Source of the DNA: Eucalyptus grandis
Taxonomy: Eukaryota > Streptophyta > Magnoliopsida > Myrtales > Myrtaceae
Assembly (NCBI RefSeq): GCF_016545825.1
Contig: NC_052621.1
Span: forward strand, 2,814,199-2,878,198
Length of the DNA stretch: 64,000 nt
Direction: 5' to 3'
Position 1 is the first letter of the stretch, and each line of letters starts with the position of its first letter. The notes under the pieces are model-generated. The model saw nothing but the letters and a program-made list of their open reading frames with translations, had not been told where the DNA came from and did no database searches. This document shows, one piece after another, positions 9,406-20,990 of this stretch. Both the position numbers and the translations under genes were made by a program.

Positions 9406-11990
9406 ATAATTGAATATATGCCAATCTTCTTGCTTTGAAACAATAATATGTTGAATTGCTATTACAAAAAATATCGATGATGAATTGATTCAAGAAGGCC
9501 ATTTCAATAGTAGATAAGAACAAAAGGCTAAATTCTCTATATCTTACAAAAAAGTATCTTTATTTTTCTTCGTTTCAAATTTAACTCTTGTTGACTGGAC
9601 TCACAGATAAAGAAAGATATGCACCGTCCAGCCGAGAAGTTAATTCTTTGGTGCGGCAACCTAGGATAGTTTTCTCCAACAGGAAAGAAATCGTCACGCG
9701 AATTACTATGGCCTGCAAGAAAAGAAAATATAATACAAATAAGGTAGTAAATGTTCGGCAAACTAGGACACTTTCCCCTGACGGGAAAGAAATCGTGACG
9801 TGAATTAGTGTGGCCTTCAAGAAAAGAAAATTTAATCCAAATAAGGTAGTGAACTATTCAGATTCATTTTTTCCCCAATATACTTGGTTTAACAAACCTA
9901 TTCACATCCTCCAATCGAATCAGGTCTTGTACACATGCTCAAATCCAAGATATGATTTGATAGTTTTAATGTGATTTGGCATAGAAAATAGTAAGTACAA
10001 AATGGGATCGTGGGCTTCTCTGTATAAATGTGAACTGGTTGAAGCCAAAAAACATCTCGAGGATCCTCCTCTCTGCGTGCCTGCTTTAGCCTAAGCAATA
10101 ACCACACACCCTAACATGTCTTCGTCACTTTATAGCATTTTGATCATTCTAATGCTTTTCTCAGTTTGTGCTGCTACCAAGAAGAACTTAGATGGTTACT
10201 ATATTCCGAAGCTGAGCGTATTCCACCCAACGTTTATTCAAGATCCTACATGGGCGGTTCAAACTTCCATCTCGTCAAAAGACTTCCAGACTTTCTTTTA
10301 CAACCAAACCCTCGATCATTTTAATTACAGGCCGGAAAGTTACACTACTTTCAAACAAAGATATATTATCAATTCCAAATACTGGGGTGGCGCAAATGCA
10401 AGTGCCCCGATCTTCGCTTTTCTCGGTGATGAACTACCCATTGACAGCGCCACGACCAATGTTGGGTTCATGACGGATAACGCGGCTGAGTTTAAAGCGC
10501 TTTTGGTATATATAGAGGTAATTAAATGCCCTATTAAATTTGCCTAATAGTACCTTCTTTTTTCCCTTATGTTTGCCGTGCATATGTACACATTCACGCA
10601 ACTTACAAACATAAATTTAAAATCTTGCAGCATCGTTTTTATGGTGAATCAATTCCATATGGTTGGACACTCGATAAAGCACTAAAAGACGCTAATACTC
10701 GCGGATATTTCAGCTCGGCGCAAGCACTTGCCGATTACGCGGAAATCCTTTTATATTTGAAACAGAAATTGAATGCCAAACATTCTCCGATAATTGTCAG
10801 TGGAGGATCATACGGGGGAAGTAAGTGAATCTATTTTCACTTGTCAGCAGTATGACTACTGCTTTAAATTGAATTGAAGAAAATAGCCCACTGCGTATTC
10901 TAATGTACGATTCCCATTGATTATAGTAAGATGTAATAAACACACATAATCTGCCAAAAGTCCTTGTTCTTGAACATATCATGGATAGAACTTTTCCTAA
11001 GGAGCGCTAGTCATATTGACAACGACAATCCATATGAAGTTTGATATAGCTTGCCCTGAACGGCATTGAAGAAAGTGCGCCTACCGTCAGGTTTACAAGG
11101 AAGAGACCAACACCATATATTCTACATATTGCTTATAAGTAGGTATTTCAATCTTCATACGTTTGATTTTCAGTGCTAGCTGCATGGCTTCGATTGAAGT
11201 ACCCTCATGTGGCGCTCGGAGCATTGGCATCATCTGCTCCAATTCTCGCCTTTCCCGACATCATGCCTCAGGATACATTCTATTCAGGAGTTGCAAAAGA
11301 TTTTTTGGTAATCTTAATTGCTGGAATTATACCTTTTTCCTTTAGCATGCATTTTCGTTAATCAAATCGATAACTTGAATAATTGTTTGGTTAATTTTTC
11401 AGGAAGCTAGTTTTTCTTGCCACCAAACCATTAGAAGATCCTGGGAGGAAATTGATAGAGTCGCTTCTGAGCCTCATGGTCTCGCAAAATTGAGCAAAAC
11501 TTTCAAAACTTGCAGGTGCATGGATGATGGAATTGCGATCATACATCATATTGTATTTTAGAGATTTCTCAGAATGTTCCGTAGGATAAGTAATTTTTAG
11601 AAGATGAGAAGTTGTTAGACATATCTAATTGGAAAGTTATAGCATACATTGACAGTGAAGTGAACCTTTGCACAATCGGTCTACCCATTCTTGACTTGGG
11701 AAATTTCAGGTAGCAACTCCCTCCCTTACCATCAAATTTAGGGCGGATAAGTCCGCGTGTGGAAAGCCTTTTTCACATTAACAATTTATTCCATAATAGC
11801 ACGAACTTTCTCTAGACAAAGGGAATAATTCTAACATGATACAATGGTTTTAAGTTCTGTTATTAATTTTTTTTTTTAAATATTGATGGATATGCTTTAG
11901 ACGCGAATATACATCTAATTTTGCCTATATTTTATCTTTTGTTAGACCACTGGAAAGTTCTTCACAGCTCAAGGAGTACTTAAAATCAGT
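9406..11990 (+). repeat. Second copy of the tandem segmental duplication
   Basis: This matches 6018-9405 minus the solo LTR. It covers the 5' flank, promoter and exons 1 to early 5 of the S28 gene, then continues into the unduplicated 3' half of the gene. Exon 1 differs from the first copy at only a few codons (for example [14 protein letters not shown] against DEEPIDSGTTGAGF). Confidence 0.85.
10023..10029 (+). promoter_or_regulatory. TATA box of the full-length S28 gene
   Basis: TATAAAT is located about 87 bases before the ATG at 10116, in a stretch otherwise almost identical to the first copy's promoter. The two copies therefore probably began with the same expression pattern (inference). 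Confidence 0.55.
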
Positions 11991-13002
11991 CTATGCAGTG
12001 TCTGCCCAGTACAATGATCCATTCAGACGTCCAGTGGAAGTGATATGCAATGCCATTAATGGAGCTTCTCCCAGAAATGACACTCTCAGGAAGATTTTCG
12101 CAGGCCTAGCGGCTTCCGACCGAAATTCGACCTGTTACATCAACCCACCTCCTACACCTCCATATCAAATTGACTTGGGTTGGCATTGGCAGGTACACAC
12201 TATAATCGGATATCAATTTGAACTGGTAGCTTACTACTACCAGTTGAAATTGACTCGAATTATGTATTTAACTAAGCAAATGGAGGTTGTTTGAGTTTGC
12301 AGACATGTACCGAGATTGCAGCCCTTTGGAGCATCACCAACAATACTATGTTTCAACCAGCTCCCTCTGGCCTAGATAAATTTGTGACTCGCTGCAAGAG
12401 AGACTTCATCATCGCACCTCGGCAACACTGGGTCTCTACTTATTACGGTGGTCAAGTACGGTCACAAAAATAAAATCACATATATATGATACTCTTTTAA
12501 TTTTCTTACACACACCAAACAACATATGTCACCCTTTCATTTCTTCACTGACTTTGGAAAATTGCAGGACATAGAACTTGTTTTGCACAGGTTCGCTAGT
12601 AATATTATTTTCTCCAATGGGCTTCAAGATCCTTTTAGCTATGGAGGGTACGTATAGCATCAAAACCTATAGATTTTCATGAAAACATTACTGATTTGGA
12701 TAAGATTTCAAAATAGTTCTTCCATATTATCAATTGTAGGATTTTGAAGAGTATTTCAAATTCTGTCGTTGCGGTCTACACAGCTAAAGGTATGTGTTGA
12801 CTCCACTTTGTGTCGAACCAAAGTCAAATGGAATGGATTATCTTTCCATCTTTAGATTTATGGAAGCGGATTCTGATACTGAAATTAATGCCGTGAAAAT
12901 AATTTCTTGCTTGCAGGTTCTCATTGTTTGGACATAATGCCAGCTACAAAAAAGATCCTAAATGGTTGGTCAATCAGCGGAAAACCGAGGTTGAGATTAT
13001 AA
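10116..13002 (+). CDS. S28 serine carboxypeptidase, lysosomal Pro-X carboxypeptidase-like
   Basis: Family S28 enzymes remove residues next to proline and act in the vacuole or apoplast. Nine exons with GT-AG introns: 10116-10517, 10631-10820, 11174-11307, 11403-11515, 11946-12192, 12303-12455, 12568-12647, 12740-12789, 12917-13002. The frame gives about 484 residues, close to the family's roughly 500. An N-terminal signal peptide ([20 protein letters not shown]) is visible. The catalytic triad is Ser194 in GGSYGG, Asp434 in SNGLQDPFS and His459 in GSHCLDI. VYIE+HRFYGES joins across intron 1, and WHWQ+TCTE across intron 5. Oddity: in the last exon, after CCAGCTAC, a run of six A shifts the frame, so it ends at 13000-13002 after a foreign tail. 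The frame one base over continues [20 protein letters not shown] to a TAG at 13053-13055, the expected family C terminus. Either a real one-base deletion or a sequencing error explains this. All triad residues precede it. Confidence 0.88.
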
Positions 13003-13455
13003 GAAAATGGATAGCCACATATCATGCGGATCTTCGTGCTTTTGGAAATTACTAGCATATGTCACAAGGGAATGTTGTTGCCTTCAATAATGCTAATAGC
13101 ATTGAGAATAAAGACCAGAGTTGTGTGCTTCGTCTATTTTCTTGGGAGAAGTGTGAATTGAGATATCAAAATCATTAAACATTATAAAAAAAATTAACTA
13201 AAAGGAATAGTACACTCTAAACAAACGGATCGTTCTCCATTTTGCTGCCCTATGTGATATAGTAGCATTCAGCTATTTAGAGGGTACAGAGGCTCCAAAC
13301 CGCTCTACATGCACAAGCACACAAACACATAAACGCGCACCTTTACAAGTTCAATGTAGATGCAAGTTTTTGGCAAAACCGCGCATGAAGAATCCAACCC
13401 CCAAATAAACACATCAACTCATTCAAGCATCTACGCCAGGCGATTCCACCCTATG
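13003..13455 (+). other. 3' flank of the S28 gene
   Basis: This begins with the out-of-frame ancestral C-terminal codons (to 13055), followed by an AT-rich stretch containing AATAAAG near 13107 as a possible poly(A) signal. No other gene is recognised before Copia-1 starts at 13456. Confidence 0.5.
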
Positions 13456-14166
13456 TGTTGGGATATTATACGTGGAAACGACAGGATATTGCAATTTATG
13501 TCAATGCGAAATCATCGAGAAATAAACGAGAAAATTAGGACACCAGAAATTTACGTGGTTCGGTCCGAGTATCGGTACCTATGTCCATGGGAAGAGCCAT
13601 ACTAAAATAAGATAATTAGAGTTTGAATTCAATCGATCAAGTGTTTCCCACACCTAGATTTAACCCCAAACCCTAAATGTTTATAAATAACAACTCCAAG
13701 GTATAAACTCACGGCACAAAATTACCATGCGATGAAACGCTCTACGTACGACTTCGCAAGGCTTCAAGATCTTGCGGCGTGGACGTCTTCACGTACGTAG
13801 GACTTCCGCGGACGTTGAGCAGCTACTCCACACGTAGGGTTTTGTTTTCCTTTTATACGTGTGTGTCAAACTTTGGGCCCCACCGTGAATAAAAGAAATT
13901 CGGCCCACTTCACGTGCATGGAACTCGGCGGCTTCTCACGACTAAAGAAGACCTGCAAAAGAAAAAATTGTTTTATACGTGGGTGTGCCCAAGGTCAAAA
14001 CACCAAGGTCAAAAGTTTGACCTTAGGCCCCACCTTTCCTCTTTGGTTCTACGAAGCAGCGTCCCACGCTTCTTCCTTTGTAGCCTTTTCTTTTTCTTTT
14101 ACTTTAATTCCTTCACGAGTCCAACGAATTTCCCCATCCAATTTAAACTCGAGACATAATTTAACA
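13456..14166 (-). repeat. Copia-1 3' LTR
   Basis: The 711-bp LTR shows TGTTGGGATATTATACG at its left edge and GAGACATAATTTAACA at its right edge on the + strand. On the element's sense strand a TATAAAAG box lies at 13852-13859. Adjacent inside is a purine tract (sense AAGGTGGAGAAT), the usual copia polypurine tract. Confidence 0.85.
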
Positions 14167-14174
14167 ATTCTCCA

Positions 14175-14250
14175 CCTTGGCTCGATGTTTGAAGCCAAGT
14201 TATAGTGCTCAACCTTGGCTCGATGTTTGAAGCCAAGTTATAGTGCTCAT
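14175..14250. repeat. Two 38-bp tandem repeats beside the Copia-1 polypurine tract
   Basis: A unit starting CCTTGGCTCGATGTTTGAAG at 14175 is repeated starting at 14213, the two copies being virtually identical. It lies just inside the 3' LTR, between the RNase H end and the polypurine tract. Confidence 0.8.
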
Positions 14251-14285
14251 CATCCATGCTGCTCTCTCAATGCCCCGACGGGCGC

Positions 14286-15644
14286 TCACTCTCCATAGAC
14301 GCCAATAGAGCTCAAGCAGAGCTTGAGCTTCGTCAAAAGAACAGATTTAGTCATCATGTCTGCTGGGTTATCTGCTGTAGCAATCTTTTTAACAATAACA
14401 ATACCCTTAGCTAAGACATCTCGGATGAAGTGGTACTTGATGTTGATATGCTTCGTTCGCTCGTGATAAACTGGATTATACGCCAAATATATCGCACATT
14501 GGTTATCATAGTGTATATCCACACTTTTCTGTTCTAACCCAAAGTCCGAGAGCAAACTTTGTAGCCATATCGCCTCTTTCGCTACAAAGGTTAGTGCCAT
14601 GTACTCTGCCTCAGTCGAAGACAAGGCAATGTGATCCTGTAAGGACGCTTTCCAATTAATTGCACCACCCGCTAGCGTAAACACGTACCCTACTAAAGAT
14701 CTGCAATCATCCAAGTCATCGGTGTGATCTGAATCCACAAAGCCAGTGGTCTTACTGTCATTGCTGTCCCTTCGATATACTATACCCACGTCTATTGTCC
14801 CCTTCAAATATCTGAGGATCCACTTCACAGGATCATCATGAGCTTTACTAGGATGCTTCATATAGAGACTAACCACGCTCACAGCTTGTGAAATATTAGG
14901 TCTAGTGCACACCATAACATACGTAATACTACCCACGGCACTAGAATAAGGAACACGGGACATATGCTCCTCCTCCTCCTCAGTCTGCGGTGATAATTTA
15001 TCTGAAAGTTTAAAGTGTTTCGATAAAAGTGTATTTACAGATTTTGCCGACTGCATATTAAAACGTGCTACGATCTTCTTAATATATTTCTTCTAAGATA
15101 GACGTAAAACTCCTGTAGCCCTGTCACTCAAAATCTCCATACCCAAAATTTTCTTTGCTACACCTAAATCTTTCATCTCAAATTCAGTATTTAACTGCCT
15201 CTTCAGCACATCAACATCAGACATATTCTTAACTGCTATCAGCATATCATCAACATATAAGAGTAGATAAATCAAAGAACCATTATCCAATCTCATATAG
15301 TAGACACAACTATCCACCTGACTTTTTGAATAGTCTTGACTAGTCATGAAAGCATTAAAACGTTTATACCACTGCCTAGGAGACTGTTTCAGCCCATACA
15401 AAGATTTCTTTAACAAGCAAACATGACCTTCCTTACCCAGAATAGCAAATCCCTCTGGTTGCCTCATGTAAATCTGCTCCTCCAACTCACCGTGAAGAAA
15501 CACAGTTTTTATATCTAGTTGCTCTAACTCAAGATCCTGCGAAGCAACTAAGGCAAATAAAATATGAATAGAAGTATGTCTTACCACAGGAGAGAACACC
15601 TCATTGTAGTCAATGCCCTCACACTGTGTATATCCCTTCACCAT
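14286..15644 (-). pseudogene. Copia-1 reverse transcriptase and RNase H
   Basis: There are two minus-strand frames separated by a stop near 15093. The 5' one (15093-15644) holds the RT: MVKGYTQCEGIDYNEVFSPV, SLYGLKQSPRQWYKRF, and the catalytic YVDD in LLYVDDMLIA. The 3' one (14286-15056) holds the RT thumb and RNase H: TRPNISQAV, VGYVFTLAGGAINW, HIALSSTEAEYMAL, HYDNQCAIYLA and the terminal KHINIKYHFIRD block. The YVDD motif is intact, but the stop between the blocks breaks the polyprotein. Confidence 0.85.
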
Positions 15645-17023
15645 AAGTCTTGCCTTATACCTCGCCGCTTCAACACCGGGAATGCCCTCTTTCTGTTTGA
15701 AGACCTATTTACTTTCGACAATCTTTTGGCTCTACGGTACTTTGACCAGCTCCATGTCTGATTTCGATAGAGTGATTCCATCTCTTCACTCATAACCCCT
15801 AACCACCTGCGACGACTCCGAATTAGCCATCGCCTCGAGTAAAACGAAGGCTCATCTATCTCCACCTCATCACCTACAGTCTGCCGCGGCTTTGCTGATT
15901 GTTCACTATCACCGACTTTAGGAACTACGGCTTCATTTGCAGTCTCAACCTCTGTTACCTTTGAGGTCTCCAGAGTCTCCACCTGAAGCTCCACCTCACT
16001 TATGACACCATGATCTGTCTTCTCTACTGGTTGTGTCTCAGAACTCCTCTGTTGAAGCATTGCAGTTTCGTCAAAGATTACATCTCTGCTGATTAGAAAA
16101 CCGAGTGATCTGGGATCGGTGCACCACAACCGGTAGCCTTTCACCCCATGTGCATAACCTAGAAATATGCACTTCTTTGCCCTCGGCTCAAGCTTACCAT
16201 CACTCACATGAGCATACGCAGGACATCCGAATATACGTAATCCGGAATAATCAATAAGTTTTCCTGACCATACTTCCTCAAGAGTCTTCTACTCGATAGT
16301 AGACGATGGAGATCGATTTACCAGGTAACATGCCATGTTCACTGCTTCGGCCCAAAATTCCTTGCTAAGTCCTGCATGCGAAAGCATGCATCTAGCTCAC
16401 TCAAGCAAAATTCTGTTCTTCCGTTTTGCCACGCCATTCTGCTGTGGTATCCTAGGTACTATGCGGTGTCTCACAATACCTTCTTTCTCGCCGAACTCGG
16501 TAAAATCTTTACCACAGAACTCCATGCCATTATCGGTTCTCAAGCACTTGATTTGCTTATCTGATTGCTTCTCAATCAATGCCTTAAATTTCTTGAACCG
16601 ATTAAACACATCATATTTGTGCTTCAAAAAGTATACCCATACCTTTCTCGAATAATCGTCGATAAATGTAAGTATATATCAAGCACCTCCTCTCGAAGGA
16701 ACCGAAGACATGCCCCAAACGTCTGAATGAATATATTCAACTGGTCGTTTGGTCGAATGAATAGCTGTAGTAAACTTAACTCGATGCTACTTCCCATAGA
16801 TGTGGTGCTCACATAAGTCCAGCTTTCCTATTTTCTAACCACTCAACAACCCCCTTTCACTCAGCATCGTCATACCTGCCTCACTCATGTGCCCTAAACG
16901 CATATGCCATAATTGAGTCAAGTTAGAATCTGACTCACCTGATGAAACTTAGCGGTTCGGTCACGGTCTCTCCGAGTAGATGATAGAGAGTATTCACTTT
17001 CTTCTAATTCATCACTGTCATGG
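15638..17023 (-). pseudogene. Copia-1 integrase and linker region
   Basis: The minus strand encodes integrase pieces in different frames. 16397-16627 carries CLRTDNGMEFCGKDF and RIPQQNGVAKRKNR, the second Asp and the region of the catalytic Glu, here Lys in VAKRKN instead of the usual VAERKN. 15638-16207 has the downstream linker with KKCIFLGYAHGVKGYRLW and ISRDVIFDE. A degenerate HHCC zinc region with MRLGHMSEAGM-like sequence lies near 16830-17020. The Glu-to-Lys change and the frameshifts imply a dead integrase. Confidence 0.75.
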
Positions 17024-17028
17024 CACCT

Positions 17029-19740
17029 TGTTGACACCTAATTTTGGAAAAATAAAATGACATTTTGAAAAGAAAAAAGTAAAAAAAGGGGAAAATTGAT
17101 TTGATTGATTATGCATGGAAGTTTGAAATTCTGATGAGTATTCAGATTTTGATAAATGTAGAAAGAATTGAAAAATCAGGTGAACAAAGGGAAGGGATTT
17201 TGATAAAATGGAAGGAATCAATGCAAAATCGAGCTGATTGCGAAATCATGCTCCGATTTGCATCCATGATTTAATGCAATAGAAGATGAAAGTTTAAATT
17301 TGCCAAAGAAAGCGGCCGATTGGAACCACTATAAAAAGGAGTTGACCTACACTAGGTTCAAGGGAGCGAATTCAAAAATTCATAACAAAAAAGAAGTGCG
17401 AGAGAAAGTTCGTGCAAAGGAAAGCTGTGGAGAGAGTTTCCTTTATTTTTATTACTTCCTTTGGTCTTTTCAAAGTCAAAAAAAAAAAAATTACTTTTGG
17501 CTGAAAGGGGCAGAAAGTACATGAGACAGAGAGAGGTAGTGACGCGAGAGAAGGGTAAAAAAAGAAGAAAAGAAAAAAAAAAAGAAGAAAGGTTCTTTGT
17601 TCATCTTCCTCGAAGGGCTATCGGCATTACTGCGATCACCTTTGCTGGTCCCTGTGCCGCCGCGCTTCCGTCCGACGCAACCCGCAGCAGCATCACCTCC
17701 GCGTCCTCTTGCCGTCACCGCTCGCCACCGCCCAGACCACCTCCGACGCTCGCCTTAGCCTAGCGCTTGCCGGTCTCCGTTCACTACTCCAGCAACGCAC
17801 TCCCCTCGCCTCTGCACCTACTTTACATTTTGCCCGTCCTCTCGCCCTCGCAACAATCGCGCCGCCCTGCGGCAATCGACGCCGCCGCGCATCTGCACCC
17901 GCGAGTTCGCTTGGACGTCCCTCATCGGTGACCTGCGACGACCCAGCAACCTCTGCGCACTAGCACCCGTAAGCCTCGCCGCGCAGCAACTAGCGCACAC
18001 CACCCAACGACCCCCTGCGACGTTGTAGCAGCCCGAGAACCCCCGCCAGCCATCGCGACTTGTTGCTGCCTAGCGCGACGCCGAAGCTCCAAAGCCCGCC
18101 ACTCCTGACCTCGCCGCGCCACCATCTTTGCACCGCCCATCGCCACTCGTCTCCCTCCGCTTTGAGCCCATTGTCGGTCGCGCGAACCTCGCCCAAAGCA
18201 ACACCGACGCCGCGAGCACCCAAATCCGACGCCGCCTCTGTTGTTTTTGTAGCACCGCCGCTCGAAGCTTTGCCGCCGCGACCTGTTGCTACCCGGCCCT
18301 CGCGAGCTCCAAAGCTTGCCGCTCCCGACCTTGCCGCGCCACCGCACCGCCTCCACTTGCGATCCGCTTCCCCGTCGACGCCACTTGTCCTCTCTTGAGC
18401 CTTAGATGGTTTATTTATTTTTATTCATTTATTTGTTTATATTTTAAGTTTTGTTATTATTATTTAAGTTAGAACATGCTATATTAATGTTAATTATTTG
18501 TATTGTTTAGACATCATCCATAGGGATTTCGTCCGGAATTATTGTAATTATTAATTTAATCCGAGAGACATCGGATTATTTTTTAATTATATTAATTTTT
18601 GGGTTTTTTGGTAGAATTTTAATTGTTAAATCATCATAATTATTAATTTGATTCGTAAGACTTCGGATCAGATTTTTAATTATTTTGATCTCTTTTGTCG
18701 TGATAATTAGGGTTAAGATAATCGTTAATTTGACTCGTAAGACAACAGGTTATTTTTTCGATTATTTTAATCATTTATTTTGTTGATAGCTTAGATTTAA
18801 TATTTATTTAATAATTACTTATCTTTTTAAAAAAACTAAAAAATCAAAAAAATCAAAAAATCAAAATTCTGCATGAGCATATAGGTTTAGTAAATCAGAC
18901 ATGTAGGTTTAGTAAATTAGAATTTCCTAGGATTACATTTTTAGGGTTGCATTTTTAGAATAAGTTAGGATTGGACCTAAGTTAATTTTTAGATAATGCT
19001 CGCACATTTTAATTATATCATTTTTCAAAAATATTTCTAAGATAAGATAGAGTTTAAATAGATTAAGTAGGGTTTTCATAAATTCTAAACTTCAATAAAA
19101 AAAATACAAAAATACAAAAATCTAGGTGCATGTTAATTAGTTCGCATAATATGATAATTTAATTAGAACTTGTTAGTAAAGTTAGGTCATAAGGTGCATA
19201 ATAACTAGTTTGCATAATAGGCCCATTTAATTAGAATTTGCACATTAATAAGATTAAGTCATTTAGTTTTAAAATGCATTTTTATAAAATTAAGAAAACC
19301 CAAAAAATGATTGCTTGTTTTGTGTGATGCAATTTATTTATTTGAATGTTTTAATAATGGATGAGCACCCGTGTGATCACCACATTTGCATGATAGTGAT
19401 TTAGCTTAAAATAAATCCAAGCTACTTGCAAAAATATTTTAAAAATTAAAAGAAATGGTACCGAAAGGGCATTAGAAAATTCTAGTGTAACCAAGTCCCG
19501 TACCCTTAGTCTACGGTTCGTAAGAGTAAAATAACTTTCCCGTTATTTTACTTAGGTGTCTAATCAACCTACCATAAACCGATTAGTGGCGACTCCTAGT
19601 TAATAACCTCTTGCATATTTAAAAATTTAGACTTAAGTCACGATTTGGTATGGGCTTGGGAGAGCTCGAGCTAAATTTAAAAACTTAATAGTCCATTAAC
19701 CTAGTTTTAGGTGGTGCACCCGAAAATTTAGGTCGCGACA
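17029..19740 (+). mobile_element. LTR-B1: 2.7-kb solo LTR nested in Copia-1
   Basis: The element starts TGTTGACACC and ends GGTCGCGACA, with a perfect 5-bp target duplication CACCT at 17024-17028 and 19741-19745. No internal retrotransposon genes are present, so it is a very long solo LTR. Inside are a TATA box at 17330-17337, a purine-rich AGAAGAAAAG tract (about 17530-17590), a GC-rich block of Pro/Ala/Arg-type frames (about 17600-18400), then 1.3 kb of AT-rich DNA. The same order recurs in LTR-B2 at 61379. A Ty3-gypsy (Tat/Ogre-like) origin is inferred from LTR length only. Confidence 0.85.
17330..17337 (+). promoter_or_regulatory. TATA box in LTR-B1
   Basis: TATAAAAA lies about 300 bases inside the left end of LTR-B1. 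A TATAAAA occupies a comparable place in LTR-B2 (61807-61813), which supports a conserved U3 promoter and + strand orientation. Confidence 0.55.
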
Positions 19741-19758
19741 CACCTCGGGAGATCTTCA

Positions 19759-20957
19759 TTACTCCACCTTCAGCGATGTACCTGCACTCGATGTCATCGA
19801 GTGTCCCCAGAGAAAAAGGTTCTTCTTGAGTTTCGGTACATGCCTCATATCTGTCAATGTGCAAACCACCCCATCGTGCATCCGGATCCGAATTATCCCT
19901 ATCCCCATAGCTTTACAGACTGCATTATTCCCCAAAAGAACCCTACCACTATCTGCAGCTTGGTAAGTAGTAAACCAGTTCTTATGAGGCGTCATATGAT
20001 AAAAACACCTCGAATCTAGCACCCATTCGTTTCCTGACAAAGTAGCAGTCACACACAAAATAGCTTCTGCATCCCTATTGCTCCCCTCAGCAACGTTTGT
20101 CACACTGCTTGTGGCGATCATTTATCAACTTTATTTCTCCGCTTTGGACGCTTTGGACAATCTCTCCTAAAGTGCCCTTCCTCGTGACACTCAAAGCACT
20201 TCACATGTCCCTTGGACTTTTTATTGCGTAATTTTAATCTACTTTTACCTCTGCTACTACTAGGCTCTCAATGTTGTTCTCTACCCCGAATCGTCAGTGC
20301 TTGCGCTACTCTTTTTGCCAGATCGTCATCTCGCAACTTTCTCTGCCACTCCTTAGAGAATAAGGCGGACTTTACCTCTTATGAGGTAACAGTAGTACGC
20401 TCCTGCAATAGCGAATCAGTAAAGTGCTCCTATGACTCTGGTAAAGAGGCTAACAACATCATGCCCCTGCTCTTCATCATCAAGTATCTTACCGACATTC
20501 TTCGATCCAACATGAGTTTATTAAATTCATCTAGGTGGGTTACGATAGACGTACCTTAAGTATATCTAAATTAAAACATCTATTTCAGCATATACAAGTG
20601 ATTGTTCAAACCTTTCTTTACATAGAGTGTTTGAAGTTTTGCCCATAATCTTTTGCAGCATCCTTCTCCTTAATAACCTCTAATAAGACATCATCCGACA
20701 AATTTAACAGGATTATGCTCTTTGCTTTTTCCATAAGCTCTACCCTCTCTAAAGCTTTCATTATAATCGGCAACTCATCTTCACCATCTAGTGCCTTGGC
20801 CAAACCCCGTGTTGTCAATAAAGCCCGCATCTTGATGCTCCATAACACAAAGTTATTTCTCCCATCAAACTTCTCAATTTCAGATTTCCTTTCAGACATA
20901 ATTGTAATAACAGAATTTCCAAATAATAATGAGACAAGCAAAAGCCCCAAATCATAA
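19759..20957 (-). pseudogene. Copia-1 gag, zinc knuckle and protease
   Basis: The minus strand reads, in order: a gag block at 20618-20896 starting MSERKSEIEKFDGRNNFVLW; a CCHC knuckle near 20150-20205 (CFECHEEGHFRRDC, matching CX2CX4HX4C); then the protease region at 19759-20121. The protease motif is WVLDSRCFYHMT, where the family has DSG, so the active-site Gly is Arg. MRHVPKLKKNLF marks the protease end. Gag is broken between the knuckle and the N-terminal block. Confidence 0.8.
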
Positions 20958-20975
20958 TCAAGAAATCCAACCCCA

Positions 20976-20989
20976 AGCTCTGATACCTA
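20976..20989 (-). other. Copia-1 primer-binding site
   Basis: On the sense strand, GGTATCAGAGCTTGG follows the 5' LTR end ATATCCCAACA within a few bases. It matches the TGGTATCAGAGC sequence complementary to plant initiator tRNA-Met, the standard copia primer. Confidence 0.8.
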
Positions 20990-20990
20990 T

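Noticed and set aside
17600..18472. Many overlapping frames on both strands (60-144 codons)
   Set aside because: They come from the GC-rich block of LTR-B1; all are Pro/Ala/Arg-rich, mutually overlapping, and not conserved in frame in LTR-B2.
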